Assembly (NCBI GenBank): GCA_029237695.1
Contig: JAQRGA010000053.1
Location: 62,001-126,000 of the forward strand
Length of the DNA stretch: 64,000 nt
Reading direction: 5' to 3'
Source of the DNA: Conchocele bisecta
Taxonomy: Eukaryota; Mollusca; Bivalvia; Lucinida; Thyasiridae
Program-made: the position numbers and the translations under genes
In this document: one piece after another, positions 9,151-18,080 of the stretch
How the letters are laid out: each line of letters opens with the position of its first letter
How positions within the stretch are numbered: the stretch's first letter is position 1
Notes under the pieces: model-generated
The model's database searches: none
What the model was told of the DNA's origin: nothing
What the model saw: the letters and a program-made list of their open reading frames with translations, nothing else

Positions 9151-10445
9151 TCAGTAGATCGCTGATACGTATCGACCATCTTCGATGTTGAGTTGTGCGT
9201 CTGTAATTATATATAAGTACACGTTCAATGGCCCGGCTCCGTCCGCCTCTTTGGTTATCTGGATCGTCACACCCTTCATCACTAGCGTTCTCAACTTGGC
9301 GTCCGCTACCGTGTATTTGGTCATCGTCGCTGGCTCGCATGTCTAGCCATAACGCTATTTGGTATTCAGGAACTCCGCGAGGGAGACGGCCGAGAGATGC
9401 AGGTCTTTGGCAACTGCTGCAACCTCCGGAGAGCGCTTAGAGCCGGCAGCAAACTGCTTTCTTACTTCGTCCCACTGCTGGTGCGCGCGAAGACCCGCGC
9501 TGTAGAGTTGATTGGGGACTCCCTCGATCGTCACCTCTACCTTCGTGATTTTGGGGTTATAGAATCTGTCGGTTTTTCTAACACCGAGCGCTACCCGAGC
9601 CTCCTCGAACAACATCAGTATACCTTTCATCGAGCGGCGGGCGGGTACGTTGACGTTAATATTCCACAATGTGTCGCCTTTGTCTTTCGTCATCTTGCGA
9701 TGGCGAAGAACTCGGTCGTAAAGTATGGCAACGCGCCCGGCGTACTGGGTTCTGATCAATCGCGCGAGTTCGGGCATCGTGACCATGTCGTACTCCAGCG
9801 AAACATTATCGATCGTATACGTCGATAACAGTCGCTGGCTATGATAACTCGGCCGTAGTCGTTGAACGTTAGTTCGTATTCGAGGCGGTCAGCCAAAGCG
9901 CTCTGATAGTAGGGCATGTGACTCTCCAGCAACTCAAGTCGAGCGGGATGTAGAAGCGGGTTGCCGTAAGCGCCCGCGGACCGCGTTGTCACTAGCGTTG
10001 TTATCTACCTTGTTAGCAGCCCCGATTCTAAGTTTGGTTACGTTCTTATTTTTGCTGGTGTCAATACCTTGATAGACAGCGTTTTCGACGTCTTCCACAG
10101 GTCCTCCTGATAGCAATGGTAAGACGTCGCTGTCGTCGATCGACATCATCCTCATTACCAGAAATCTTTATCATGGTCTTCTTGACGATGGCGCGACCCA
10201 GGTTCTGAACGACGGTTCGGTCCGCGTCCGTCGACGTTAGCGAAATAGTGAAAGCGAGCGAACAGTACCCGGCACAATGACGTCGTTAGCTCCGAGGTTG
10301 GGGAAGCGGACTAAGAGCTGCTGGTTCTGGTCGATCGTCGATGGTTTGTTCGTAATAACGACACTCTGTCTCACGCCTTTGCCCCGAGGGGCTCACGCAG
10401 TCTGCGGTATGGATTGAGTTTGCGACCGTATTGACTCGAAGACAT
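9151..10445 (-). pseudogene. MCP: Double-jelly-roll major capsid protein, frameshifted
   Basis: The start is ATG 10443-10445 (MSSSQYGRKLNPYRRL), 3 bp from a core palindrome. The stop is at 9151-9153 after DAQLNIEDGRYVSAIY. Pieces lie in changing frames: ~10300-10390 (STIDQNQQLLVRFPNLG), 10155-9934, 9992-9756 (YGNPLLHPARLELLESHMPY), 9786-9355 (DTLWNINVNVPARRSMKGI) and 9350-9151. At least five single-base shifts are needed. These blocks are the hallmarks of the Polinton MCP family, the trimeric capsomer protein of a predicted icosahedral virion. The total span of ~431 codons fits the family. Confidence 0.9.
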
Positions 10446-10448
10446 AAT

Positions 10449-10465
10449 TAATTTTTTCAAAATTA
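10449..10465. promoter_or_regulatory. Core palindrome directly upstream of MCP
   Basis: TAATTTT-TTC-AAAATTA ends 3 bp before the MCP start codon (minus strand). At that distance it would lie at the transcription start or in the 5' leader. Confidence 0.6.
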
Positions 10466-10508
10466 TTGAAACTATTAAACCCGTATGGTTTTGTCTTTAA
10501 TACATAAT

Positions 10509-10525
10509 TAATTTTAAGAAAATTA
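10509..10525. promoter_or_regulatory. Core palindrome directly upstream of the 10531 gene
   Basis: TAATTTT-AAG-AAAATTA, followed by TAAAT and then the ATG at 10531. Together with 10449-10465 it forms a divergent control region of about 85 bp. Confidence 0.6.
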
Positions 10526-10530
10526 TAAAT

Positions 10531-11805
10531 ATGGCTGATTACGATGTTGAAATGGATGAAATCGGCAGAGACAATTACCTCGATGGTGATGATATTTCGA
10601 GGATTCCCTCGAGACTCCAGTTTCCAATCCAATCACAATTGGGTGGCGCTACCACTAGTCAAAGTCAGGAATTACTCGAGGGAGCTGTAAACGACTACTA
10701 CAACAGTTTGACAGCAGAAAAAGGTCTGGTACCCTCTGTCGGTCGCGACTACTCCAAGTTCAAATTTGATATGAACGGTAGATTGCGACTAAAAGCAGCA
10801 TCAAATATTCCAATAGTCAACACGAGGACCGGTAAACCCCTAGCAACTGGGCACCATTGCCGGAAACCCGGGCGGTGGCCGATTCATAAGGGACGAACTA
10901 GGATTCACGGATTGGAAGAGGGGTAAAACAATTATACCGGCCCGCGCTGTAGAGGCCCTACAGTCTACCGACGAAACTATAGCGAAGACGGCCACCGCGA
11001 TAGAAAAGGTCGAGCTCAGCGAGGTCCCTCAAATAGCCACCGACGTTATTAACACGATGGAGACCACGTTCAGCGTCCAATCGCAATTGGGAAAAATACT
11101 CAACGATGACCCACCGTTACCTCTTCGCGAACTCCGTGGACTCGATAAGGCTCTACAAACGGTCCGGGGCGAACTGGTCCTTAACCTCTCCAAACTCACG
11201 GCGCTGGATGAACATATCGCGCTAGAAGAAAGAAAACTGGAGGAACCGGTGATGATAGAATCTACCGAGCGGATCGCCGAAACGACTGCGGTCTTTGCGG
11301 GGATGAAAGAGAAGCTCGCTTGGAGGCCGCCTCGGCTAACCGTGAGGCTCTCCGCACACAAATAAGTCGGATCCGTGAATCAATCTCGAGGGTCCTGCAC
11401 GAGGAGACGACACTCGTGAGCGTCTTCGCACTCGTTCAGAGAGCAGGGCGTCACGATAGCAAGCATCCTCGTTGCTATCGGCATGACTATATCGACCATA
11501 GTTCTAGCTTTCACTGGTGGTGCGGCGCCACCACCCGCTCCAGCACCAGCACCCGCTCCATCCGGTGGAGCCAAGGAGTGGATAAAAAAAACAACTAAAA
11601 GCCCTCGCCAGTCTTCTAGCTAAATTAGCTGGAAAGGCGGCTGCCGTACTACCTGGACTGATCGGAAGTATCGTTTCTTACTTGCTATCTATATTATCAA
11701 AAACGGCCGGATGGCTAGCCAAAAAATACCTGGGCTTTAATCGTGACAATCACCGGTCTCCTACTATTCTTCGCCAGAGAGTTCCTACAACCAAAGCGTA
11801 AATAA
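10531..11805 (+). pseudogene. Polinton coiled-coil/membrane virion-associated protein, frameshifted
   Basis: The start is ATG 10531, 5 bp after a core palindrome (10509-10525). The stop is TAA 11803-11805. The N-terminal domain contains ELLEGAVNDYYNSL and GRDYSKFKFDMNGRLRLKA. The centre is a long coiled coil (ELRGLDKALQTVRGELVLNL, 11128-11190, and later EAASANREALRTQISRIRE). The C-terminal third has hydrophobic segments near 11460-11520 and 11725-11780, separated by a Pro/Ala run and a Lys/Ala-rich helix. Frameshifts occur near 10840, 11290-11330, 11430, 11600 and 11735. The family is recurrent in animal Polintons. The role is unassigned, and membrane anchoring inside a virion is an inference. 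It converges with the next gene, overlapping 21 bp. Confidence 0.8.
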
Positions 11806-13224
11806 TCCGATCGCCACGAGGGTGACGACGAGCCCTAATTTCTCCTCCTCGTGTATTGTGCTTCCAATTTCATTTTCACCCAATCTGCGATTGGTGTTGA
11901 TGATTGGTGTTTCTCCAATCGCGATTGGTCTGTTGATGGAACTCGATGGTGCATCCAATTTACGAATTGGGGGTACTGGGTTCGATTGTGTGTCCATTTT
12001 GTGTTTTATGAAATCGGTTCCACTGTTGAACCCGATCATGTTGGGGGTGCGCTTGATGATATCCGTGTTCACGTTACCGTTGTGGCCGATTTTTTGATTG
12101 GCGGTGGCGATTACGATCTGATTATTGTAACCGTCAACCGGGTCGTCTCGTAGTATCATATTGCTCGGCGCCATATAAAGACCTATTCCAAATACATAGT
12201 CTACTGGGGTGCTGGCATTCTGTAAAAAAACGTCTTGATAATTCTGGATCGCCTTCTCCAGGTCCACCCTAGCTGAGATGCGTCCTCTACAAGTGCCAAG
12301 AATTGTTTTTGTGCATCAAACGCCGTTCCCGTGCCCAGTATAGAACTGCGAGTTTGCTTCTGTGCGCCGAGGATGGCCCAGACGTACGTGCGAATGGAGT
12401 CGTTGACGCGAGTAACCCCGGCCTGCGTGAACCCTATACCCTTATCTAACATAAATGTACCCCACACGTCCTGAACCTCAGCAGCCTGCTGTATGCAATC
12501 GACGTGAGCCCGTTTCGGAGGTAACATTTTACAAGAAAACACGCCACAGTGCCGACCTCCAGACACTTCCGGCCCGAATGTCATAGTCGCGGGGTCAAAA
12601 TTCCCGGCGTTCCGACTGACGATGTGGTCACCGGAGTGATCGTGTCTAAAATCAGTCTGTGTCCAATTCCCGGACTGGCCGTGAATGAGAACGTCCCCGA
12701 GACCGGTGCTGGTAGGAAATGCTTTCTGTCTCCAGTCCGCGTCTTTTGAAACGTTAAATTCGTTACACAGTCTTTCAAAGGCCATACGGTCGTATGCGTT
12801 GGAAATGGGATCCCAGGCATCGTCTTGAGGTAGTGAAATACCTAGTTCTTTGAGAATCCTCCTAAGTATAATACACGTGAAAGTTGTAGACACTTCGGAG
12901 CATGACATTCTTGGATGTTCAGATGGTCTTTATATGAAACTACCACACCCGGCTGTTGCGCACCATACAGCGAAATTTATTTGGTTCTGCCAAAACTGCA
13001 TCGGTGTTGCTTTCCACCTGTTTACCACCTCCATCGTAGTAATCTTGGGCAGCCTATATTGTTCAAAGATATTAGGGAAATTGGTGGCAAAGCCGCTGTC
13101 CGGTCTAACCGTTACGGTTGGGTGTGACAAGGGGGTTAACAACGTCTTTTTGTGTGTATTTACCTCCGACCGCGTACTTTACATTAGAGTTAAAGCTAAA
13201 TGCTTGGTATCCATTGAAAGATAT
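11785..13224 (-). pseudogene. Large Polinton-conserved protein of unknown function, frameshifted
   Basis: Three main pieces: 13224-13085 (SFNGYQAFSFNSNVKYAVGG), 13142-12930 (FPNIFEQYRLPKITTMEVV, then FWQNQINFAVWCATAGCG), and 12908-12201 continuing by a shift near 12265 into 12267-11785. Recognisable blocks are AYDRMAFERLCNEFNV, DVWGTFMLDKGIGFTQAG, VNDSIRTYVWAILGAQ and VFGIGLYMAPSNMILRDD. It ends with a tail carrying three CCAAT/ATTGG palindromes and a membrane helix (LGLVVTLVAIGLF). The family is common in animal Polintons, and I know no demonstrated role. The expected start codon position reads ATA (13222-13224), 4 bp from the start of the divergent penton gene. Confidence 0.78.
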
Positions 13225-13228
13225 TATT

Positions 13229-13927
13229 ATGTTTGCTACTATAACTAATGTTCAAAAAGGAGTTGTGAACTTCAAAAATTAATAGACAACTGCTGCGGAA
13301 AACGCCGGGTAGGCCTTAGATCAATCACCTTCACGGTTGGATGGCAGAATGTGGGGAAGAGCGAAGGGTTTTTACTATGTGAATGATGGAAACAACAATT
13401 AGGTGTAAAGCTGCCTCACGGACTGTGGGGAATAAGACAGCTCAAAGATTTTGTCAACTCAGAGCTTGACGGTATAATCAACCTCACAGTATCGAAGGCT
13501 ACCGGGCTCGCAACAATGACCATCATCACTGATAATAAGGTAGTGGTCTCCCCGGGGTTGGGTATTCAAAACTCGGTTTTTAGAGAGACATTACTCCTCA
13601 AACAAAGGAGAGTGTTTACCCGGGTGAGTACGTCGGTGATAATCCGGTGGACTTCACCTTCACGAAAACTCTCGGGGTGCACCTTGATCGGGTGGAACAC
13701 ATCGTACAAACACGGTAGACGGATCCCCCAGCACATTAACTGAAAACTGTGCCCGCCAGCGACTGTTTCTATGGTGAGACTGTGACCTTAGACTTCCCAC
13801 ACCCCGAGATGAAAGTTTTGGAATCGGGACACATCCACGATTGAAGATTTCTATTCTTGATGATAAAGGGAGAGAGTTGAAGAACGATTACCCGATTTCG
13901 GTCGTCCTAGAATTTCAAATTAATTAA
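13229..13927 (+). pseudogene. mCP: Single-jelly-roll minor capsid (penton) protein, frameshifted
   Basis: The start is ATG 13229 (MFATITNVQKGVVNF) and the stop TAA 13925-13927 after YPISVVLEFQIN. In-frame blocks are ITFTVGWQNVGKSEGF (~13320), LPHGLWGIRQLKDFV with LTVSKATGLATMTI (13411-13560), DNPVDFTFTKTLGVHLDRVE (~13640) and TLDFPHPEMKVLESGHIHD (~13785). At least six frame changes plus stops near 13280 show decay. The blocks match the Polinton minor capsid family, predicted to occupy capsid vertices. The adjacent downstream gene is the fibre-like protein, a sensible neighbour for a penton. Confidence 0.85.
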
Positions 13928-13941
13928 TTTTAAGAAAATTA
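13925..13941. promoter_or_regulatory. Core palindrome between penton and fibre-like genes
   Basis: TAATTTT-AAG-AAAATTA overlaps the penton stop codon and lies 42 bp before the fibre-like start. Confidence 0.55.
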
Positions 13942-13983
13942 TTTAGAATTAAACGCATGTTCGTAATATATATTATCAACATT

Positions 13984-15661
13984 ATGAGTATATACGACCA
14001 GGTAGTTCTTCCGATTGGGTGACAAATTCAAATAATTTGGAACCGGCAGAAGGGGGATTCATCCCGACAGAGGGCGACTTTTTAACTACCCAAAAAACAA
14101 AGGCCTTGATCAATAGAACTATATCGAGGGCCACGACAAGATTCACAAAAGTCTACTATCACAACTTAGAGAATATGCCCTGGCTGTGAATACACAAAGT
14201 CGTGAAGAAACGCATACGGAACTAAACGAACTAGGTAAAAAAATAACCAAATTTAGAAAAGAGGCCCGGTTGGGGATTGATAAAGCCCGAAAAGACCGCC
14301 AGGTTGACATTACGGCGGTTTATGATGCGTTGCGCTTAGAAGACTCTCTCAGCAAAGAAGCTACACTTGCTGAATTAGACGGGAAAATAATTGATTTTCG
14401 AAAAGAGGCCACGTCGGGTATTGAGAAAGCCCGAGAAGAGACCAGGCGGACCTTACGAAGGCTTATGAGGTGTTGCGCTCAGAAGACTCTCTCATCAGAG
14501 GAAGCGGCACTTACTGAACTAGATAAAAAAATAACCAAATTTCGAAAAGAGACCCGGTCGGGTATTGATAAAGTCCGAGAAGACCACCAGTCGAACCTTG
14601 AGGAGGCCATTGCGGAGGCTTATGATGCGTTGCGCTTAGAGAACTCTCATAGTAAAGAAGCGACACTTACCGAACTAGACGGTAAAATAGCCGAATTTCT
14701 GAAAGAGACCAGGTCGGGGGTTGAGGGGGTCCGAGAAGACCACAAAGAGGCCATTGCGGAGGCTTATGGGGCGTTACGCTCAGAGGACTCTCTCAACAGA
14801 GAAGCGGCACTTACTGACATATACGAAAAAATAACCGAATTTAAAAAAGAGTCCCGGTTTGATCTTGATGGAGTCCGAACGGGTATTGAGAAAAGCCCGA
14901 GAAGACCACCAGGTGGATATTACAGAAAGCTTATAGGGTGTTGCTCTTAGAGGACTCTATCAACAGAGAAGCGACACTTACCGAACTAGATGAAAAAAAT
15001 AACCGAATTTCAAAAGAGGCCCGGTCGGGTATTGATAAAGCCTTAGAAGGCCACCAGGCGACCATTACGGAGGCTTATGATGCGTTGCGCTTAGAGGACT
15101 CTCTCAGCAGAGAAGCGCACTTACCGAACTAGATGAAAAAATAACCGAAGTTTCTGATAAACTGAAACATGATCGTATAGCCGCACCAAAGCTCTTGAGG
15201 AGGCCTCTTATGAGATTCGTACTGAGGCATATAACGCAAACAGGGCGCTTGCCGGAATAGTGAAAACAATGAAAACACCAAAACGTGTCATAACAGTTTG
15301 GGCTGAGAAGCGGGGCCCATTGGTTGTGGGGCACTATGAATATTCGTTCGGTGCCAAAGCGAGTAATAAATATGGGGATACACTATGACAGCTGCAGGTG
15401 AAGTTATCCAAATGGCGGTCTGCTCGGTTAATGCTAATGGTAAACCTGTGGGCGCGGTCGCGATAAATATTGTAGTAGATGGGGAAGAACGGGGGATTGG
15501 AGTCACTAAAATCTCTGGAGATAGTTCGACGATTGTTTCGTTCGCCGGTAATGATCGAATTAGACTTTCCAAAGGTAGTGTTATTAACTTTGTTTACGAA
15601 AATCGGTGACTCAGAGAGTTCTTCCACTATTGTCTCATTGTTAATTGAACTTATTGTGTAA
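13984..15661 (+). pseudogene. Fibre-like protein: coiled-coil repeat shaft plus beta-rich C-terminal head, frameshifted
   Basis: It opens at ATG 13984 (MSIYDQVVLP), 42 bp after a core palindrome, and shifts frame within ~15 codons. From ~14190 to 15170 there are about seven repeats of 144-156 nt (48-52 aa) with the pattern TELDxKIxxFRKExRSGIxKxRE...AYDALRxEDSLSxEA, a heptad-like coiled coil. From ~15285 follows a head domain (GHYEYSFGAS, QMAVCSVNANGKPVG, DRIRLSKGSVINF) ending after one more shift in SSTIVSLLIELIV at 15661. Other animal Polintons have a similar head on different shafts. The position next to the penton supports a receptor-binding spike. The function itself is inferred. Confidence 0.75.
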
Positions 15662-15689
15662 ATACTAATATATTGAAATAAATTTAACT

Positions 15690-16338
15690 ATGAACGAATC
15701 ACCATATCCGACTCAATACCACTCCACCAACACTGTATCCAATTGTCAATACCACTCCACCAACACTATATCCAATTAACGAAAGAAGTTCAGATTTTAG
15801 GTTGAATAATATCGTCGCTATGCAGGATATTTTAGTTAGAGAATGTGCAAATAGAAAAAGACACGCTAACAAATATAAGCGCGCGGCAAACATAGCTGAA
15901 GCATCTAGTACGGTTCTGGCAAGTGTTTCTGTGTTGTGTGGGGCGGGGACTGCTGCAACGCTATCTACAATTGTAATGATTCCACTTGCAGGGGTTTTGA
16001 GTGGAATTACCGTTTTATCTGGAACACTTTGTATGGTAATTAGGGCGGTGGGTGGAAAACTCGAGAAAAAAAGTAGAAAACATGATAGAATATCCGTTCT
16101 CGCTAGGTCTAAGAAAAATAGCATCGACGTTATGGTGTCCAAAGCGTTGGCCGATAAGAAAATATCAAATTTAGAGTTTGAATCCGTGGTGGAAGAAATG
16201 GGGAGATATGAAGAATTAAAAAATGATATAAGGATCAAGGCGCGCGCCACCATGCCCAAAATTGAGTGTACTGATTGGGATAAATTTAGGGTAAAACTTG
16301 GAAATAAAGTCGGAGGAAATGTTACAGCACCATTATAA
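15690..16338 (+). pseudogene. Two-helix membrane protein of the Polinton, N-terminal frameshift
   Basis: ATG 15690 (MNESPYPTQ) leads into a frame that stops. The body is open in another frame through 15802-16338 (178 aa from the internal Met). A 38-bp duplication at ~15711-15782 encodes a doubled TTPPTLYPI segment in the body frame. Residues ~33-80 of the body hold two hydrophobic helices separated by a short turn (VLASVSVLCGAGTAATLSTI, then MIPLAGVLSGITVLSG). After this comes a basic linker and a helical domain (SKALADKKISNLEFESVVEE). The arrangement recurs in animal Polintons. A role in entry, membrane association or exit is possible but not shown. Confidence 0.65.
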
Positions 16339-16608
16339 AATAATTTAAAAAAAAAATAAAAAATTCTTAATTTTATAATTTTCCTAATTTTTTCAAAATT
16401 ATTTTATATTGGTGCAGTAAACAAATTTACATACCTATACAACATGTGTTTTTCACTGAGAATTACAAATTCAGTCGAGGATTACACTGTACACACCATC
16501 TGTGTAATTGATACACTCGGCTCTGTTTACCTTGGCTATCAATTTACGCATGGTTCATAACCCGTGTAATTGATAATTGTACAACACTAGGTAATGTTTA
16601 TCATAACA
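16339..16608. other. Non-coding Polinton spacer
   Basis: AT-rich spacer with a TAATTTT/AAAATTA palindrome (16385-16401) preceded by TAATTTTCC, a block also found at 8451-8476. The word GTGTAATTGATA occurs twice (~16502 and ~16564). No reading frame is supported. Confidence 0.6.
16385..16401. promoter_or_regulatory. Core palindrome after the two-helix gene
   Basis: TAATTTT-TTC-AAAATTA, 47 bp after the stop at 16338, in the same TAATTTTCC context as the copy at 8460. Confidence 0.5.
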
Positions 16609-16681
16609 GCCTTCGTGGTCGTGTGGTTAAGGCGATAATCTATAGAGACGAGGGTCGTGGGTTCGCGCCGCGGTTGGAGCT
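16609..16681 (+). tRNA. tRNA-like sequence (Ser/Leu-type D arm), probably not functional
   Basis: The string TGGTCGTGTGGTTAAGGCGA (16616-16635) matches the box A and D-arm of serine/leucine tRNAs. GGTTCGCGCC (16660-16669) resembles box B but is one base short. A T-arm can form between CGTGG and CCGCG, and TTTT follows at 16686. The acceptor stem pairs poorly and the anticodon arm is unclear, so no amino acid is assigned. It may be a captured, decayed tRNA or a Pol III-type internal promoter. Confidence 0.35.
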
Positions 16682-16830
16682 AAACATTTTTATTTATTTA
16701 TTTCTATCCCTACAAAGTGGTCGCTATGGTAAACAACTGCATGACAACAAGGCGTTCGGAGCTCCGACCCGCTTGAAATGGGCAGACAACTCCGGCCGGT
16801 GTCATGACACGATCTTTGACCTTAGCAGGT

Positions 16831-17257
16831 TCATGGGGATAAATGGACACGCGGTTTCAGGGAGATGTTATTTGTCTTAGCATCAACATTGCTGTTCAAT
16901 AATAATTTTTTCAATTTCTTTATAAGCGATATCGTAGAAATGTATATTCGTAAATAAATCGTGGGTTTTAACAATTTTATATAATACACCTTAGTTTCAT
17001 ATCCACCGATACGCATTATCCGTCTTAATGTTTGTATTTGCCTCTTGTATGGTTGACATAATTGCCGGTATAATATTGTAAATGCAACGTTTTTATCGGA
17101 GCGTAATAAATTACGCTGGTATTTCATATATTCGATATCGCCTAGTGTTCTCATTTTATAGAATTTATATACAGGATTATAACCCCCATAAGATTCATAA
17201 ATTTCTTCAACACATTTATTAAAAAATTTTCAATTCCAATTGTATTGCATTATCCAT
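16831..17257 (-). pseudogene. Small basic Polinton gene, copy A
   Basis: From ATG 17255-17257 the frame shifts near 17215 into an open frame that includes MRTLGDIEYMKYQRNLLRSD and runs to 16831 (107 codons from the internal Met). The protein is Lys/Arg/Tyr/Leu-rich with a hydrophobic C-terminal part. I do not recognise a known family beyond its sister copy at ~17275-17667. It is oriented toward the fibre/penton block, next to the right end. Confidence 0.45.
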
Positions 17258-17274
17258 CTAATAGTTGTTTTTTT

Positions 17275-17667
17275 TCTGTTCAATAATTTCCAATTTCTTC
17301 TAATAATTTTTCCAATTTCTTCGTTAAAAGCGATATTGTAGAAACGCATATCCGTAAACGAATCTTTGATTTTAAACTGTTTTATAAAATTAGTTTGATA
17401 ATATTTCGGTAGTGTTTCTACGATCCTATTGATCCTATTTATCGCTTCATTACATAAATTTGAGACTTATACCGGCGACATAATTGCCGGTTTAATATTG
17501 TAAATGCAACGTTTTATCGCAGCGTAATAAATTACGCTGATATTTCATGTATTCGATACCACATAGTATTGTCATTTTACCGTGTTTTAATACTGTAGAA
17601 ACAGCGGCGTAAAATTCTTCAGCAAGGTCATTATACAATTCCAATTCGTTGCGTATTTATTATCCAT
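17275..17667 (-). pseudogene. Small basic Polinton gene, copy B (tandem paralogue, broken)
   Basis: It aligns with copy A over most of its length: GACATAATTGCCGGT, AATATTGTAAATGCAACG and AGCGTAATAAATTACGCTG are shared. Here CGTTTTATCG replaces CGTTTTTATCG, so the frame is lost after GIEYMKYQRNLLRCDK. An upstream shift separates ATG 17665-17667 from ELYNDLAEEFYAAVST. A tandem duplication followed by decay explains both. Confidence 0.5.
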
Positions 17668-17784
17668 TTTGTTATAATATTTTTATTATAACCTATTAAA
17701 TTTATATGTTCAATTGGACGTGAAAAAAACATAAGGTATTTATGACACCAATATAATTGGACTACAATTCGACATCGTCGAAAT

Positions 17785-18049
17785 AAATAAATTAGCTATA
17801 TTGGAGGAGAAAAATGGGGTGTTGGAATATAAACTATCACTCGTGGGCACATTGAAATAATTATTTTATCATAAATTTACTGTCGGGAAAACATTATGTT
17901 TTTTTTTTTCACGACCAATTTTTCGTGGTTGGTGGGAGACAATTTCCTCGTTAACCAATTTTTGATTTTTCGGGGGTGGTGGGGGTAGTATAAAGGGTTA
18001 TAAATGATGCCACCGCAGGTGGTATCATTTTGACTCCCTTTATACTACT
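17785..18049 (-). repeat. Polinton right terminal inverted repeat
   Basis: This is the reverse-complement partner of 374-635. Immediately outside it is GTAATT, the candidate target-site duplication, and then the resumed host inverted-repeat element. Confidence 0.93.
17985..18048 (-). repeat. 64-bp palindrome at the right Polinton tip
   Basis: Mirror copy of the left-tip palindrome: arms GTAGTATAAAGGG (17985-17997) and CCCTTTATACTAC (18036-18048). Confidence 0.9.
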
Positions 18050-18080
18050 GTAATTATACCCCCATATTTCAAATTCAATG

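Larger units (their letters stand above)
374..18049 (+). mobile_element. Polinton/Maverick DNA element (polintovirus-like), decayed copy
   Basis: The element is 17,676 bp with ~263-bp terminal inverted repeats starting AGTAGTATAAAGGG and ending CT. Its gene set is diagnostic: protein-primed family B polymerase, retroviral-like integrase, packaging ATPase, double-jelly-roll major capsid, single-jelly-roll minor capsid, and several Polinton-specific small proteins. A 6-bp target duplication is typical of the group. Here GTAATT follows the right end (18050-18055) and GTATT precedes the left (369-373), which fits a duplication that lost one base. Single-base frameshifts break POLB, ATP, MCP, the penton, the fibre-like gene and others, while INT and several small genes stay open. 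Host exons in the same window show no indels, so the damage is more likely real decay than sequencing error. Confidence 0.95.

Noticed and set aside
12850..13248. 132-aa plus-strand frame
   Set aside because: It is the shadow of the minus-strand conserved gene, whose family blocks are clear.
374..18049. Frameshifts taken as sequencing errors throughout
   Set aside because: 1839 nt of host exons in the same window have no indel, and no gene-wide homopolymer bias is evident; some individual shifts may still be errors.
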